DNA of 64,000 bases from Alphaproteobacteria bacterium (GCA_028284945.1 JANQQJ010000004.1:17928-81927), one strand, 5' to 3'; shown: positions 27,169 through 36,599, counted from the first letter of the stretch. Numbers and translations are program-made. The notes: generated from the sequence alone by a model not told the origin.

Positions 27169-27918
27169 CTATTCGACCATATAGCCGCCGTCGACAAACA
27201 GCACCGTACCGGTGATGAAGTCAGCCGCATCGGACATCAGGAATTCCACCGCACCAGCAACATCTTTACCCTGGCCAAAGCGGCCGAGCGGATGTTTCGC
27301 CAGCAGGAAGTCTTTAAATTCCTGCGGCGCTTCGCCCGCGCCTAGCCGCCCATCTTCAATGACGCCCGGCGCCACTGCGTTAATCCGGATTCCATCCGCT
27401 GCATAGTCCAGCGCACCGACCTTGGTATACCCCTCAATGGCGTGCTTGGTCGCGGTGTAGTGACCAGAACCGCCGATCGCGACATGCGCCTGGATTGAAC
27501 TGCAATTGACGATGGCGCCGCCGTCGCCCTGCTTCACCATCTGGCGGATTTCGTGCTTCATAGAGAGCCACACGCCGCGCACATTGACCGTAAACATGTT
27601 GTCGAAAGTCGACGCGTCCAAATCGGCCAACGGGCCAGCAATTTCGCCAATGCCCGCATTGTTGAACGCAGCATCCAGCCGCCCAAATCGCCCAACGGTC
27701 TCTGCTACGGCCTGTTCTATGTCCGCTTCATTTGAGACGTCGCCTCGAACGAACAGCGCCTCCCCGCCCGCTTCCTCGATCATCGCAACGGCCGCATCGC
27801 CTTCGGGCTGATTGCGCCCCGTAATCGCCACCTTGGCGCCCGATTGCGCGAGTCTGATCGCCGTCGCTCGTCCTATGCCCAACGATCCGCCGGTTACAAG
27901 TGCGACTTTGCCTTCCAT
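27169..27918 (-). CDS. Short-chain dehydrogenase/reductase
   Basis: Has 249 residues. ATG 27918 follows a strong GGGGGAGG ribosome site, so the longer start 21 nt upstream is less likely. Classical SDR motifs are seen: TGGSLGIGRA (NAD(P) binding), NNAGIGE, the Ser in NCSSIQAH, YTATK (catalytic Tyr/Lys) and the C-terminal GTVLFVDGGYMVE. A preference for NAD(H) or NADP(H) is not clear. It converges with the PQQ dehydrogenase gene (5 nt between stops) and looks monocistronic. Confidence 0.93.
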   Translation of the reverse strand: MEGKVALVTGGSLGIGRATAIRLAQSGAKVAITGRNQPEGDAAVAMIEEAGGEALFVRGDVSNEADIEQAVAETVGRFGRLDAAFNNAGIGEIAGPLADLDASTFDNMFTVNVRGVWLSMKHEIRQMVKQGDGGAIVNCSSIQAHVAIGGSGHYTATKHAIEGYTKVGALDYAADGIRINAVAPGVIEDGRLGAGEAPQEFKDFLLAKHPLGRFGQGKDVAGAVEFLMSDAADFITGTVLFVDGGYMVE

Positions 27919-28073
27919 GACATCCTCCCCCTTAAACACGTTAGGAGGGGACTATAGAGCAGACGCAAGGCATTGGGACAGTGAACGCGGCAGAAATATC
28001 AGCAGCCGCGCTGCGAACGCCAAGGAGCTGATCTATACTCGGCGAGGTAGATTCGAACACATATGTTGGCAAC

Positions 28074-28347
28074 TAGAGCACTTTCAAGGAAATCGTGATC
28101 AATTCTGTTTCTGCTCCGGCGTGCCGATCCACAAGGAGCGGCGTGAAGCGCGATGCCGTCGCATCGGGCGAGCGACGGGACACGGTGGGCGGCCGCCAGA
28201 GCGAAACCCTCATGGGCCGGGTGCCTTTTGCCCGGCTTTGGCCTCGCTCGTCCTAGAATATGCTGTAGCATGTCCTTCGTCCTCGCTCCTGAAAGCCGGG
28301 CAAAATCACCTCGGCAGACTGATTACGATTTCCTTGAAAGTGCTCTA
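28074..28347. mobile_element. MITE-like element with 27-bp terminal inverted repeats and TA flanks
   Basis: The ends at 28075-28101 and 28320-28346 are inverted copies of a 27-bp sequence beginning AGAGCACTTTCAAGG with one mismatch. A TA dinucleotide borders both ends, as left by IS630/mariner-type transposition. The interior (about 220 bp) has an inner inverted pair at 28220-28239 and 28292-28310 (TTTTGCCCGGCTTT) and no transposase. The right end lies 7 bp before the NUDIX ATG. The preceding 155 bp (27919-28073) after the SDR gene has no gene that I can support. Confidence 0.8.
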
Positions 28348-28353
28348 AGCCTG

Positions 28354-28791
28354 ATGACGAACGAAAACCTGAGAATTCATCAATCAGCGGTCTTGGCGTA
28401 CCGGGTCCAGAAAAAGCGCATGCAGGTGATGATGATCACCTCTCTCGACACAGGCCGGTGGGTCATCCCCAAGGGGCACATTGAGGGAGGGCTTTCAGCT
28501 CGCGCCTCAGCAGAGAAGGAAGCGTTCGAGGAAGCCGGCCTGCTTGGCCAGGTATCGAAAGTATCGATCGGTCACTTCGACTATCACAAGACAGAGCTCA
28601 AAGGCGGTGGCCACTGCAGCGTTCAGGTCTTTCCGATGCGGGTACGCCGCGCAGTGCCGAAATGGCCGGAAAAAGATCTGCGCCGCCGCAAATGGATGTC
28701 ACCCAAAAAGGCAGCAGCGTCTGTGGCCGAGCCGCAGCTCCGTAGGATCATCCTGAAGTTCTGTAAGACCGTTCCCTCAAAGTCGGCTTGA
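28354..28791 (+). CDS. NUDIX hydrolase
   Basis: Has 145 residues from ATG 28354. The box is GHIEGGLSARASAEKEAFEE-AG, which keeps the KE-x2-EEAG half; the first Glu of the usual G-x5-E is replaced by Ser, but the rest is close to diphosphoinositol/Ap4A-type NUDIX proteins. The Lys/Arg-rich C-terminus (KDLRRRKWMS) fits substrates with many phosphates. It starts 7 bp behind the MITE-like element, with no clear ribosome site, and an in-frame ATG at 28153 inside the element could give a 67-residue N-terminal extension. Confidence 0.8.
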   Translation: MTNENLRIHQSAVLAYRVQKKRMQVMMITSLDTGRWVIPKGHIEGGLSARASAEKEAFEEAGLLGQVSKVSIGHFDYHKTELKGGGHCSVQVFPMRVRRAVPKWPEKDLRRRKWMSPKKAAASVAEPQLRRIILKFCKTVPSKSA

Positions 28792-28843
28792 AGGCCGCGC
28801 CCGCCGATGTAGTCATCACCGGCGAACACGGGGAGCGAAACCG

Positions 28844-30043
28844 CTAATTCAACCGGCCGATAATCGACACTGACGAGACGTTTGAGTGCGGGGCGCCGCC
28901 CAGATTATGGGTGAGGCCCAGCTTGGGGTCGGCCAATTGCCGCTCGCCCGCCTTGCCCTGAAGCTGCTGATACATTTCGTAAACCATGCGCAGGCCGGAG
29001 GCGCCGATCGGGTGGCCAAAGCATTTCAACCCGCCATCGATCTGGCAGGGCACCTGGCCGTCGGCGTCATAGAACCCGTCCATCACGTCCTTCACCGCTT
29101 CACCCTCAGCGGAGATATAGAGGTCTTCCATGGTGACCAGCTCGGTGACGGAGAAGCAATCATGCACCTCGATCATGCTGATCTCGTCGCGGGGGTTCTC
29201 AACACCGGCTTCTTCATACGCCTTTTTGGCCGCCACACGCGTCGTGGCAAAATGGCTGCCGTCCCAGTTGGAAAAGCCGCTTTCCGAGCCGTCTGACAGG
29301 CAAAGCTGCAGCGCTTTAATCGAGATAATATCATGCTTGCCCAAGGTCGCTGCGATTTCCGGCGTGGTGACGATGGCGCAGGCCGACCCATCGGACACAC
29401 CGCAGCAATCGAACAGGCCCAGCGGCTCTGCGATCATCGGCGCGTTCAAGATGGTTTCCATCGGCACCGGCTTGCGCAGATGCGCCTTTTCGTTCTTGGC
29501 GCCATTCTGATGGCTCTTCCATGACACATGACCAATGGCTTCTTTCAGGTCCTTGGCATCAACGCCGTGCTTGGCCGAATAGGCGGTCGCCAGCTGCGCG
29601 AAGTTGCCGGGGGCAGACCCGTTCGGCACCCACAGATCCGTCATGGTGCCGCGTGACCCGGCGGGCAGGCCGCCATAGCCGGTGTCTTTCAGCTTCTCGA
29701 CGCCCAACGCCATAGCGATGTCGCATGCGCCTGAGGCGACCGCATAGGTCGCGCCACGCAGCGCTTCGGTACCCGTCGCGCACATATTCTCAACACGCGT
29801 GATGGGAATGTTGGACAGCCGCAACGTGGTTGCGAGCGGCAGCGCCGATGCGCCGACATGGACCTTATCAAAGGCGGTTCCGAACCAGGCGGCTTCGATC
29901 TGGTTCTTTTCAATACCGGCGTCTTCCAGCGCTTCGTTGAACGCTTCGACCATCAGGTCTTCTGCCGTGGACTCCCACCGCTCGCCGAATTTCGAGCAGC
30001 CCATGCCAACAATGGCGACTTTATCGCGAATTCCTCGAGCCAT
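28844..30043 (-). CDS. Thiolase-family acyl-CoA acetyltransferase (SCP-x-like)
   Basis: Has 399 residues. The nucleophile Cys is in NMCATGTEALRG near residue 88, and the C-terminal GGLKCFGHPIGASG holds the second active-site Cys/His motif. DFCxxx-type catalytic histidine is in EVHDCFSV. This is the lipid-transfer/SCP-x branch, typically cleaving 3-ketoacyl-CoA with branched or steroid side chains. It follows 2 nt after the HMGCS/DUF35 gene and is presumably its partner, since this branch usually needs a DUF35 protein. Confidence 0.9.
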   Translation of the reverse strand: MARGIRDKVAIVGMGCSKFGERWESTAEDLMVEAFNEALEDAGIEKNQIEAAWFGTAFDKVHVGASALPLATTLRLSNIPITRVENMCATGTEALRGATYAVASGACDIAMALGVEKLKDTGYGGLPAGSRGTMTDLWVPNGSAPGNFAQLATAYSAKHGVDAKDLKEAIGHVSWKSHQNGAKNEKAHLRKPVPMETILNAPMIAEPLGLFDCCGVSDGSACAIVTTPEIAATLGKHDIISIKALQLCLSDGSESGFSNWDGSHFATTRVAAKKAYEEAGVENPRDEISMIEVHDCFSVTELVTMEDLYISAEGEAVKDVMDGFYDADGQVPCQIDGGLKCFGHPIGASGLRMVYEMYQQLQGKAGERQLADPKLGLTHNLGGAPHSNVSSVSIIGRLN

Positions 30044-30045
30044 GA

Positions 30046-31512
30046 TCAGGTCTCCTTTTCAGCATTGAGATCGGGGGCCGCTTTCCAGAAATAGCGGCGA
30101 TAGCCCCGCAACTCGTCATAATCTTTGATCCGGAACATCATCTTCAATGGCGTCCCGACTTGCAACTGTCCTGCATCGGTGTCCGTAAAGCCCATCAGCA
30201 CCCGGCCACCATCGTCAAAATTCACCTGCCCATAAAAGAAGGGCGGGCTGGGATTGTAGGACAGCCAATCCGCCGTAAATGACATAAGCGTCGCCGGCTG
30301 ATCGGCAAATGGATGCGGCTCTTGACTGTCAAAAGCCTGACAGTTCGGGTTCACGCAATAGCGCGAGCGCGGATATTGGACCGTGCCACATTTCGTGCAT
30401 CTGCCACCAACAAAGCCGGTCACCATGTCCTTCTTGCGGTATTCCATGGACAGCGCTGTCTTGTTGTCCGTCTCAGCGCGCATGCCAAAGTCGAGCTTCA
30501 CATTGTTCTGGAACGACGCGAACTTCATATAGTCGGTTTCGGTGCGGCCTTGGGCGACGGCGCCTGCCGCCCCTGCCCGCTTGGGTAGACCAGCCAGCGC
30601 CTCGGTCGCCTCGAGCAGGATCACGTCCGCACCCTGGCCGAAATTGACCACCAGGATTTTGTCACCCGCCTTCGCGTTCTCCAGCGCAGAGACCAGCATC
30701 AGCAGCGCATGCGCCGCACCGGTATCGCCCACGGTGGCGGCCATATTGTCAACGACAGCGTCGTCAGCGATGCCGAACATCTTGGCGACCCGCTGGGGAA
30801 TGCCGCGCATGGTGCACGGCATCACGAAATGGGTGATGTCGTCGCCAGAGCCACCAACCTTATCCATCAGTCCTTTGACGGCCTGCGGCACAATCTTCAA
30901 ATAGCCTTCTTCGCGAATCCAGCGTTCTTCCCAGCCATAGTCGAAATCTTCGCCCTCGCCGCGATAGTGATCGACGAAATCGACAGTCACCGTATGCGCG
31001 CCCAGGCATTTGGCAATAACGCCCTCGCTGCCGACACCCAGCGCCGCCGCGCCGTGGCCGAAATGCATTTCGTCCGTGCTGGCGGGCTTGGCCTTGCGTG
31101 CATCCGACGCCACAACCAAGCTCTCACCATCACCGGTTGCCTTAAGAGCGGTGATCAGGGCCGACGTTCCCGCCCGTTGCGAACCCGCTATGTCCAGAGA
31201 GGACAGACCCGCTTCCAGATTAACGGCCGCACCAATAACGCCGGCGTTCTGGCGATCTAGAAACGGTAAGGTGGTCGAAGCGAAATAAATGCCATCGACC
31301 GCCGCCCTGTCCCGCTCGGTCAGGCAGTCGCGCGCGGCTTCCACCGCCATGGTGATTGAATCTTCGTCCCAGTTGCACATGGACCGCTCGCCCTTGCCGA
31401 GACCGCGCAGATTAGGCATGGCCCAGGCATGGGCCTTGGCGATGTTTTCGCGGGCCAGCCGCAGGCGTGGCACATAGGCGCCAAAAGATGTAATGCCGAC
31501 GGGTGATGTCAC
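30046..31512 (-). CDS. HMG-CoA synthase-like / DUF35 fusion protein
   Basis: Has 488 residues. The N-terminal two thirds is a thiolase-fold HMGCS-like domain (VGITSFGAYVPRLRL; GNAGVIGAAVN). The expected Cys nucleophile position in GSQRAGTSAL has no Cys. From about residue 360 a zinc ribbon with CTKC and CVNPNC is followed by the DUF35 OB-fold (FTADWLSYNPSPPFFYGQV). Such fusions probably bind acyl-CoA and support the adjacent thiolase rather than condensing acetyl units. The start ATG 31512 has a fair Shine-Dalgarno GGGAG. Confidence 0.82.
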   Translation of the reverse strand: MTSPVGITSFGAYVPRLRLARENIAKAHAWAMPNLRGLGKGERSMCNWDEDSITMAVEAARDCLTERDRAAVDGIYFASTTLPFLDRQNAGVIGAAVNLEAGLSSLDIAGSQRAGTSALITALKATGDGESLVVASDARKAKPASTDEMHFGHGAAALGVGSEGVIAKCLGAHTVTVDFVDHYRGEGEDFDYGWEERWIREEGYLKIVPQAVKGLMDKVGGSGDDITHFVMPCTMRGIPQRVAKMFGIADDAVVDNMAATVGDTGAAHALLMLVSALENAKAGDKILVVNFGQGADVILLEATEALAGLPKRAGAAGAVAQGRTETDYMKFASFQNNVKLDFGMRAETDNKTALSMEYRKKDMVTGFVGGRCTKCGTVQYPRSRYCVNPNCQAFDSQEPHPFADQPATLMSFTADWLSYNPSPPFFYGQVNFDDGGRVLMGFTDTDAGQLQVGTPLKMMFRIKDYDELRGYRRYFWKAAPDLNAEKET

Positions 31513-31939
31513 CGTCTCACTCTCCCCCTGTTGGATACTCCTGTTTCAGGGGCGGTACTTTAAGGGCGCGGGGTGCCGACTGGCAAAGGGTTAGTTGATG
31601 TTGTTGAATAAGAAACAAAGAGCGTTGTGTTGATGCCGCATTGATTTTGCAACCCTATGTTTGAGACAGATTACTCCAACAAAGATTGTACATCGGACCG
31701 AAATCCGTGGGTCTCGACTCTGAATGAGTCCACACCCAAGCGTCACCTTGGATGACAAGCGCCATATTTTTGACAAAGTTTCCCGTGCACGATTGCAAGT
31801 GGAGGCCTTAGGCCCAATTCTTTGAGTAGAGTCATGTGAGCACACCTTCACGTTGTGGCGGCCCTATCCCGGCCCATCAGCGTGACAGGTTTGGTAAAGC
31901 GCGAGGCCGAAATTGCGCAACCACGGGAGAAGCTGAGTG
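31513..31939. other. 427-bp gene-free region, AT-richer than its surroundings
   Basis: No ORF here has a convincing start, ribosome site or family similarity. The stretch is visibly richer in A and T than the flanking coding DNA. It contains TTGACA near 31772 without a good -10 box at 17 bp, and a small inverted repeat GGCCTTAGGCC-like at 31805-31815. It presumably holds the divergent promoters of the HMGCS-like operon and the exported protein at 31940. Confidence 0.5.
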
Positions 31940-32293
31940 ATGAAGAAATTAGCTGCCGTCATCATCCTGATGGGCACCCTCGCAATGCCTTTAAACGCCA
32001 TGGCCTATTGCGACGAAAACATGAACAGAACGGCAAATGAAATCGACCAGTGCATTGTCGACAAGGGCGAGAAGAACCAACAAGTTTGCCTGGCAGCCAT
32101 GTGCGACGTGCTGGTGGTGACTCTTGAGTCCCCGAACTCGAATTGCAACGCTTTTGGCGGCGAATACACGGCCTCACGCATTGCGCTGTCGGAGTCCGAG
32201 TCTCTGCTGATCGCCCTGCTAAATGACAGTGATGCCATCGGCCTTTTGACGGCCTGGATCTGGCGCATTGGCAGCGAATGTAGCGGCCTCTAA
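31940..32293 (+). CDS. Small exported hypothetical protein
   Basis: Has 117 residues from ATG 31940 behind ACGGGAGAAG. The signal peptide is MKKLAAVIILMGTLAMPLNAMA, with a cut before YCDENMN. Six cysteines follow in the mature part (DQCIVDKGEKNQQVCLAAMC, SNCNAF, SECSGL), compatible with disulfides. The C-terminal half is hydrophobic (SLLIALLNDSDAIGLLTAWIW). I do not recognise the family. A second small exported protein follows 131 bp downstream. Confidence 0.65.
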   Translation: MKKLAAVIILMGTLAMPLNAMAYCDENMNRTANEIDQCIVDKGEKNQQVCLAAMCDVLVVTLESPNSNCNAFGGEYTASRIALSESESLLIALLNDSDAIGLLTAWIWRIGSECSGL

Positions 32294-32424
32294 CGCCTCG
32301 CATATTTACTTTGCCGAGTGATGCGTCATGGGTACCCTGCGCTAAGTAAACGCCGAGTATCGCGCGTTTAGGAGGCCTGTGAAAAAGAAGCCTGTCCGCT
32401 CAGTTACACAATAGAGGAGTGAAA

Positions 32425-32814
32425 ATGTCCAAACCAAGATTCAAAAGGCTCACGGCCGCCACTGCGGTCATGCTTGGACTGATGACAATGCAAGCGGCCC
32501 CCTCGTCCGCTGATATCATGACGATCTACAATCAGGACTGCCGGGAAGTGGCCTCCGGAAAGGTCAAACAACGGGCCGATTTTCATATTCAGGGCGCCGA
32601 CGACTTGATCGGCATGCTTTTCGGGACCGGGTCGTGCACCGATGGCTGGGTCAATGACGTTGCCATTGGACAAACCGTACGGGTCAACGTGGACGGCGGC
32701 GACTGTGAATACACGGTCGAGGCGCGCGGCACCACCAAGTGGGACAAACACAGCCCCAGTGCATCGCTCACCTGCAAGGAAAAGACGGCCTTCGACGTCT
32801 GTTACTGCGATTAA
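32425..32814 (+). CDS. Exported cysteine-containing hypothetical protein
   Basis: Has 129 residues from ATG 32425, with GAGGAG eight bases upstream. The signal peptide runs to about SSADIM (cut after APSSA). The mature part has six cysteines, ending in CYCD. The middle, DADDLIG-like FHIQGADDLIGMLFGTGSC, and the VRVNVDGGDCEYTVEARG strands look beta-rich. Not recognised. A hairpin follows the stop. Confidence 0.65.
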   Translation: MSKPRFKRLTAATAVMLGLMTMQAAPSSADIMTIYNQDCREVASGKVKQRADFHIQGADDLIGMLFGTGSCTDGWVNDVAIGQTVRVNVDGGDCEYTVEARGTTKWDKHSPSASLTCKEKTAFDVCYCD

Positions 32815-32847
32815 GGGCGGCAACACCCGCCACTTATCTAGGCGCGC

Positions 32848-32884
32848 CTTCGGCCTGACGCTGTAATTTAGCGCCGGGCCGAAG
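32848..32884. terminator. Bidirectional-type hairpin between convergent genes
   Basis: Arms CTTCGGCCTGACGCT and AGCGCCGGGCCGAAG pair in 13 of 15 positions around a short TGTAATTT loop. No long T-run follows on either strand, but the position between two convergent stops fits a terminator or mRNA 3'-end stabiliser. Confidence 0.55.
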
Positions 32885-32898
32885 CCTCTAATCTACGA

Positions 32899-33375
32899 TC
32901 AGGCAGCGCCGATCTGCTCCAGCCACAGGCCTTGGGATTCCTCCCAGCCCACGACGGCAATCGCGTTGCCTTCATCGTCGATGAATTTCAGCGGTCCCTG
33001 GAAGGTCATGTAGAACTCACTGTCTTCGACAAAATAGGTCTTGTCGTGCTGGGCGTTGCAGGGCTCATAGCCATAGGAGCGGCCAGTGGCCGTCGCCCCC
33101 CCTTCATCATTGCCCCCACGGACTTCCATCTTTCCCTTGGTCAGGAAGTACTCGCCGGGCCCCAGATGAACATGGGCGTTAAACGACGACCCTGCCGGGC
33201 AATCATAGATCGCGGCCCATGATCCCGATTCAGGTGACACGTGCAACAGCTTCCAGCGAATGCCACCTTCGGAGAATTCCTCGGGAAAGGGCTGCCACTC
33301 AAAATCATCCAGATGCACATAGGCGTCATTCGGCGGTGACTGGTTCGGAAAGTCCGGTGAGTTTTTCTGGCTCAT
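32899..33375 (-). CDS. Cupin-domain protein (acetylacetone-cleaving/DAD-like)
   Basis: Has 158 residues. The cupin metal motif is HVHLGPGEYFLTKG (His, His, Glu) followed by the second motif region AQHDKTYF. A similar arrangement occurs in beta-diketone dioxygenases such as acetylacetone-cleaving enzymes and 2,4'-dihydroxyacetophenone dioxygenases. It is encoded 57 nt downstream of the acyl-CoA synthetase gene and transcribed with it. An Fe(II) dioxygenase role is plausible but not shown. Confidence 0.75.
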   Translation of the reverse strand: MSQKNSPDFPNQSPPNDAYVHLDDFEWQPFPEEFSEGGIRWKLLHVSPESGSWAAIYDCPAGSSFNAHVHLGPGEYFLTKGKMEVRGGNDEGGATATGRSYGYEPCNAQHDKTYFVEDSEFYMTFQGPLKFIDDEGNAIAVVGWEESQGLWLEQIGAA

Positions 33376-33432
33376 ATATCATCTCCCCTCGATCATGATT
33401 GAAGAGACCGTAGCACAGAATTACCGCTTTGC

Positions 33433-35025
33433 TCAGGATTCACCCATCTGTTGCATTTCCTGCGCATGCAGTTCGGCATGCTCTTCATCCGACCACTTCT
33501 TCAGGGTCACGCGATCGACCTTACCTGTCGCGTTCAGGGGCATTTCGTCGAGGAAGAAGATATCCTCTGGCGCCTTGTAGCCAACCCGCTCCCGCGCGAA
33601 CTGAATCACATCCTGCGCCTTGGGGCGCTCAACCCCGTCGCGTACCGTCACATAGGCGCGGACATTTTCGCCATGGAGCAGGTTATGGACGCCAACGACG
33701 CCGACGCTTTCGATGGCGGGATGCTCGGCAATGGCTTCTTCGACATCCTGCGGCGCCACGTTTGATCCATCATGAACGATGATCTGTTTCTTGCGGCCGC
33801 CGAACCACAAATACCCGTCTTCATCCATGCGCATGACGTCGCCGGTATCGAGCCAGCCATCCACAATGGTTTCAGCCGTTGCTTCCGGCGCCGCCCAATA
33901 GCGCATCATGTTGGAGGGTGCGCGCACCCAGAGGCGGCCCGGCTCATTAACGGGCAGTTCGACTCCGTCTTCATCGCGCACACTGAGTTCAAAGCCAGGG
34001 AGCGCTGTCCCCACAGACCCTAGCCTGAAGTCACCAGAGACGGGACTCACCGTTGCCAAGCCGAACTCGCTCATGCCGTAGAGCTCGTCGATCGGGAAGC
34101 CGGTCAGTTCGGTAAACTCTTTTTCAAGCGCTGCAGAGACCTTGTCCCCACCGGCTGTACACAAGCGAACAGACCGGAAGTCATCACGCGTGGCATGATG
34201 ATCCCGTTCGAGCACAAACAACGCCGCGGGCAGCATCCATAGCAGTGTTGGACGATGGATGCGCAGGAGCGGCAGCAATTCATCGCCGTCAAACGCGCGG
34301 GCGGTCACGACCTTGCCGCCGGCGGCAAGGGCCGCAAGCGCGAACGCATTGCCGCCCAAATGCGACAGCGACGAGCCCGGCAGGACAATGTCGTCAGATG
34401 TAATTTCAAACCCCTGCACGATGCTTGCCAGGACGAACCCGTAGCTGCGGTTCGAATGCGTCACGCCCTTGGGTTTGCCCGTGCTGCCGGACGTAAAGAA
34501 GATGATGCAGTCGTCATCGGGCTGAGGTGGCGTCAGCTCGATCTCTTCAGCGGGCGCGACCATCAACTGCTCGAACGTGCCCTCCCTGCCATCTGACGCA
34601 TCATAGGTAATGGTGCCGAGGGGTAACCGGGGTGCCAGTTCGCTCTTGGCCAGATCGTCATCGCGTTCAGCGTGGGCCAGCAGAATGGACGCGTCGGTCA
34701 GGCCCAGCGCGTGGTCGATCTCGGGCGCCATATAGCGATAGTTGAGCGGCACAGCGACGAGCCCGGCCTTAAAGCAGGCCAGATAGTGCACCAGGAGCGC
34801 ATAGCGATTGGGCATCAGCGAGGCCACGCGGTCACCCGGCTTTAACCCTTTGGCCAAGAGCTGCCTGGCATAGTGGTCGGACTCCGCGTCCAGTTCAGCC
34901 CAGGATTTCCGGGTCAGCGGCGACACAAACGCCCAGTCATCGGCATCCGCCGCCAGACCTTTTGCCAACAATTGATGAAGCGGAACAAAGTCACCCTCGC
35001 CCAGGGGCGGACCAGATACCGACAT
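33433..35025 (-). CDS. AMP-binding acyl-CoA synthetase / ligase
   Basis: Has 530 residues. The ANL core motifs are IIFFTSGSTGKPKGVTHS (ATP loop), YGMSEFG, DGWLDTGDVMRMDEDGY and the hinge GGRKKQIIVHDGSNVAP. The C-terminal Lys that catalyses adenylation is in ATGKVDRVTL. It activates a carboxylic acid to an acyl-CoA; length and motifs do not decide the substrate. The operon partner genes are a cupin downstream and an MFS transporter upstream (66 nt). Confidence 0.9.
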   Translation of the reverse strand: MSVSGPPLGEGDFVPLHQLLAKGLAADADDWAFVSPLTRKSWAELDAESDHYARQLLAKGLKPGDRVASLMPNRYALLVHYLACFKAGLVAVPLNYRYMAPEIDHALGLTDASILLAHAERDDDLAKSELAPRLPLGTITYDASDGREGTFEQLMVAPAEEIELTPPQPDDDCIIFFTSGSTGKPKGVTHSNRSYGFVLASIVQGFEITSDDIVLPGSSLSHLGGNAFALAALAAGGKVVTARAFDGDELLPLLRIHRPTLLWMLPAALFVLERDHHATRDDFRSVRLCTAGGDKVSAALEKEFTELTGFPIDELYGMSEFGLATVSPVSGDFRLGSVGTALPGFELSVRDEDGVELPVNEPGRLWVRAPSNMMRYWAAPEATAETIVDGWLDTGDVMRMDEDGYLWFGGRKKQIIVHDGSNVAPQDVEEAIAEHPAIESVGVVGVHNLLHGENVRAYVTVRDGVERPKAQDVIQFARERVGYKAPEDIFFLDEMPLNATGKVDRVTLKKWSDEEHAELHAQEMQQMGES

Positions 35026-35091
35026 TTATTTCTCCTTACAGAAACACTTCAGACACATTGTTGGCCCCATCAGATCGATAGGAATGCTGCC

Positions 35092-36471
35092 TTAACTTTG
35101 ACCGGCTTTCGCCGGGTCGCGGGCAATCGTAAACCAGGCGATCATCAGCACAAGATAGATCCAGCCACCTGTCGCCAGAAAAATGGTCTCGAAACTATCC
35201 GTCACAATCAACAGGGTACCGCAAACCGCCATCGCAATGGTCCCGCCCAGCATCTGGGCTGAAACGCTGATGCCGCCCGCCTGCCCCTGATCTGAGGCAT
35301 CCACCGCGTTCATCACCGCTCGCCTGCAAGGAATCACCAACCACGGCAACGACGCGCCCCATAGAATCAGGGGGATCATCAATCCATCTGCGCCCCCTGT
35401 TCCGGCAATCGCACCCATTGCCAGAAACGCACCCCCGTTCAGGACAAGGCCGATCTGGGCGGCAAGTCTTGTCCCCCAGCGGTCTGTCGCCATGCCGGCA
35501 AAGGTTGACGTCACAAGCGATGCGGCCGCGCCGGCAAAGATCAGCGCACCGGCATCAATAGGACTGATCTTGACGATCTGTTGCAGATAAAGGGCGACAA
35601 AAACAACCACGGTGATCTTGCTGAATTGCTGGGTAAAGATGACAAGATTGCTGCCTGAGAACGTCGCATTGCCAAACAGATGCAATTTCATCAGCGGATT
35701 AGCAGACCTGTTCTGAAGGAGAACAAACAAGACAAGGCCAATTGTCCCGCCGGCAGCTAGCGCGAGTGTCAGCGGTGACGTCCACCCCCATCCAACTCCC
35801 TCCATCAACGCGGTCACAAGCGCCCCAAGCGACGCGATCATCAGAACCAATCCCCGCCAGTCGATTGCGCCGAACCCTGCGTCTCTGGTCGAGACAACAT
35901 TTGAATCCTCACGCCATAAGGTGCGGATGACGATGAGAGCGATGATCGCAACCACCGGCAGGTTGACCCAGAACACCCAGCGCCAGGAAATACTTTCGGT
36001 CAACAAGCCGCCGATGAGGGGGCCGGACGACAGGAAAATCCCACCGATCGTTGTGTGAATACCCAGCGCCAGGCCCCGCTGCTCTAATGGGAAGGTCCGA
36101 GTAACAATGGCTACCGAAGTCGGGAAAATGATCCCGGCCCCAATCCCCTGAAATGTCCGGGCCGCAACAATCCAGGAGCCCTGGGGTGCAAACCCCGCCA
36201 GCGCGGAGCTGAGCGCGAAGATCGCCAGACCTACGAGCAGGGCACGGTCCAGGCCCATGACATCGCCCAGCTTACCGCCCGCTGCAACGACACAGGTGAA
36301 AACCAGCAGGTAGGCGTTCACAACCCAATGGCTGGCACCTTGTGACATACCAAGGTCGGTTTGGACCGTCGGCAGCGCAACGCCCACGATGGTTTCGTCC
36401 AGCACGATAAGGCCCAGCGATGCGCCCATTGCGCCAAGTATCCACCACTTGCGGTATTGACCAGCGATCAC
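35092..36471 (-). CDS. MFS transporter, DHA2/EmrB-QacA type (14 TMS)
   Basis: Has 459 residues with a hydrophobic pattern fitting 13-14 transmembrane segments. Motif C-like GLALGIHTTIGGIFLSSGPLIGGLL after TM5 and the motif ARTFQGIGAGIIFPTS typical of drug:H+ antiporters (DHA2) are present. It starts in the same direction as the acyl-CoA synthetase and cupin genes and may export their substrate or product. Divergent from the HSL-type hydrolase at 36600. Confidence 0.88.
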   Translation of the reverse strand: MIAGQYRKWWILGAMGASLGLIVLDETIVGVALPTVQTDLGMSQGASHWVVNAYLLVFTCVVAAGGKLGDVMGLDRALLVGLAIFALSSALAGFAPQGSWIVAARTFQGIGAGIIFPTSVAIVTRTFPLEQRGLALGIHTTIGGIFLSSGPLIGGLLTESISWRWVFWVNLPVVAIIALIVIRTLWREDSNVVSTRDAGFGAIDWRGLVLMIASLGALVTALMEGVGWGWTSPLTLALAAGGTIGLVLFVLLQNRSANPLMKLHLFGNATFSGSNLVIFTQQFSKITVVVFVALYLQQIVKISPIDAGALIFAGAAASLVTSTFAGMATDRWGTRLAAQIGLVLNGGAFLAMGAIAGTGGADGLMIPLILWGASLPWLVIPCRRAVMNAVDASDQGQAGGISVSAQMLGGTIAMAVCGTLLIVTDSFETIFLATGGWIYLVLMIAWFTIARDPAKAGQS

Positions 36472-36599
36472 CGGCTCCCCTCGAAACGCTTCACAAACAG
36501 CCCTGATGACAGAAGATCACGGCTGGCAAGGCAAGTCGATACTCGACACGGCCGCCAAGATCAGGCCCAATACCGTCCAAACGAAACGAGGGTAATAGA

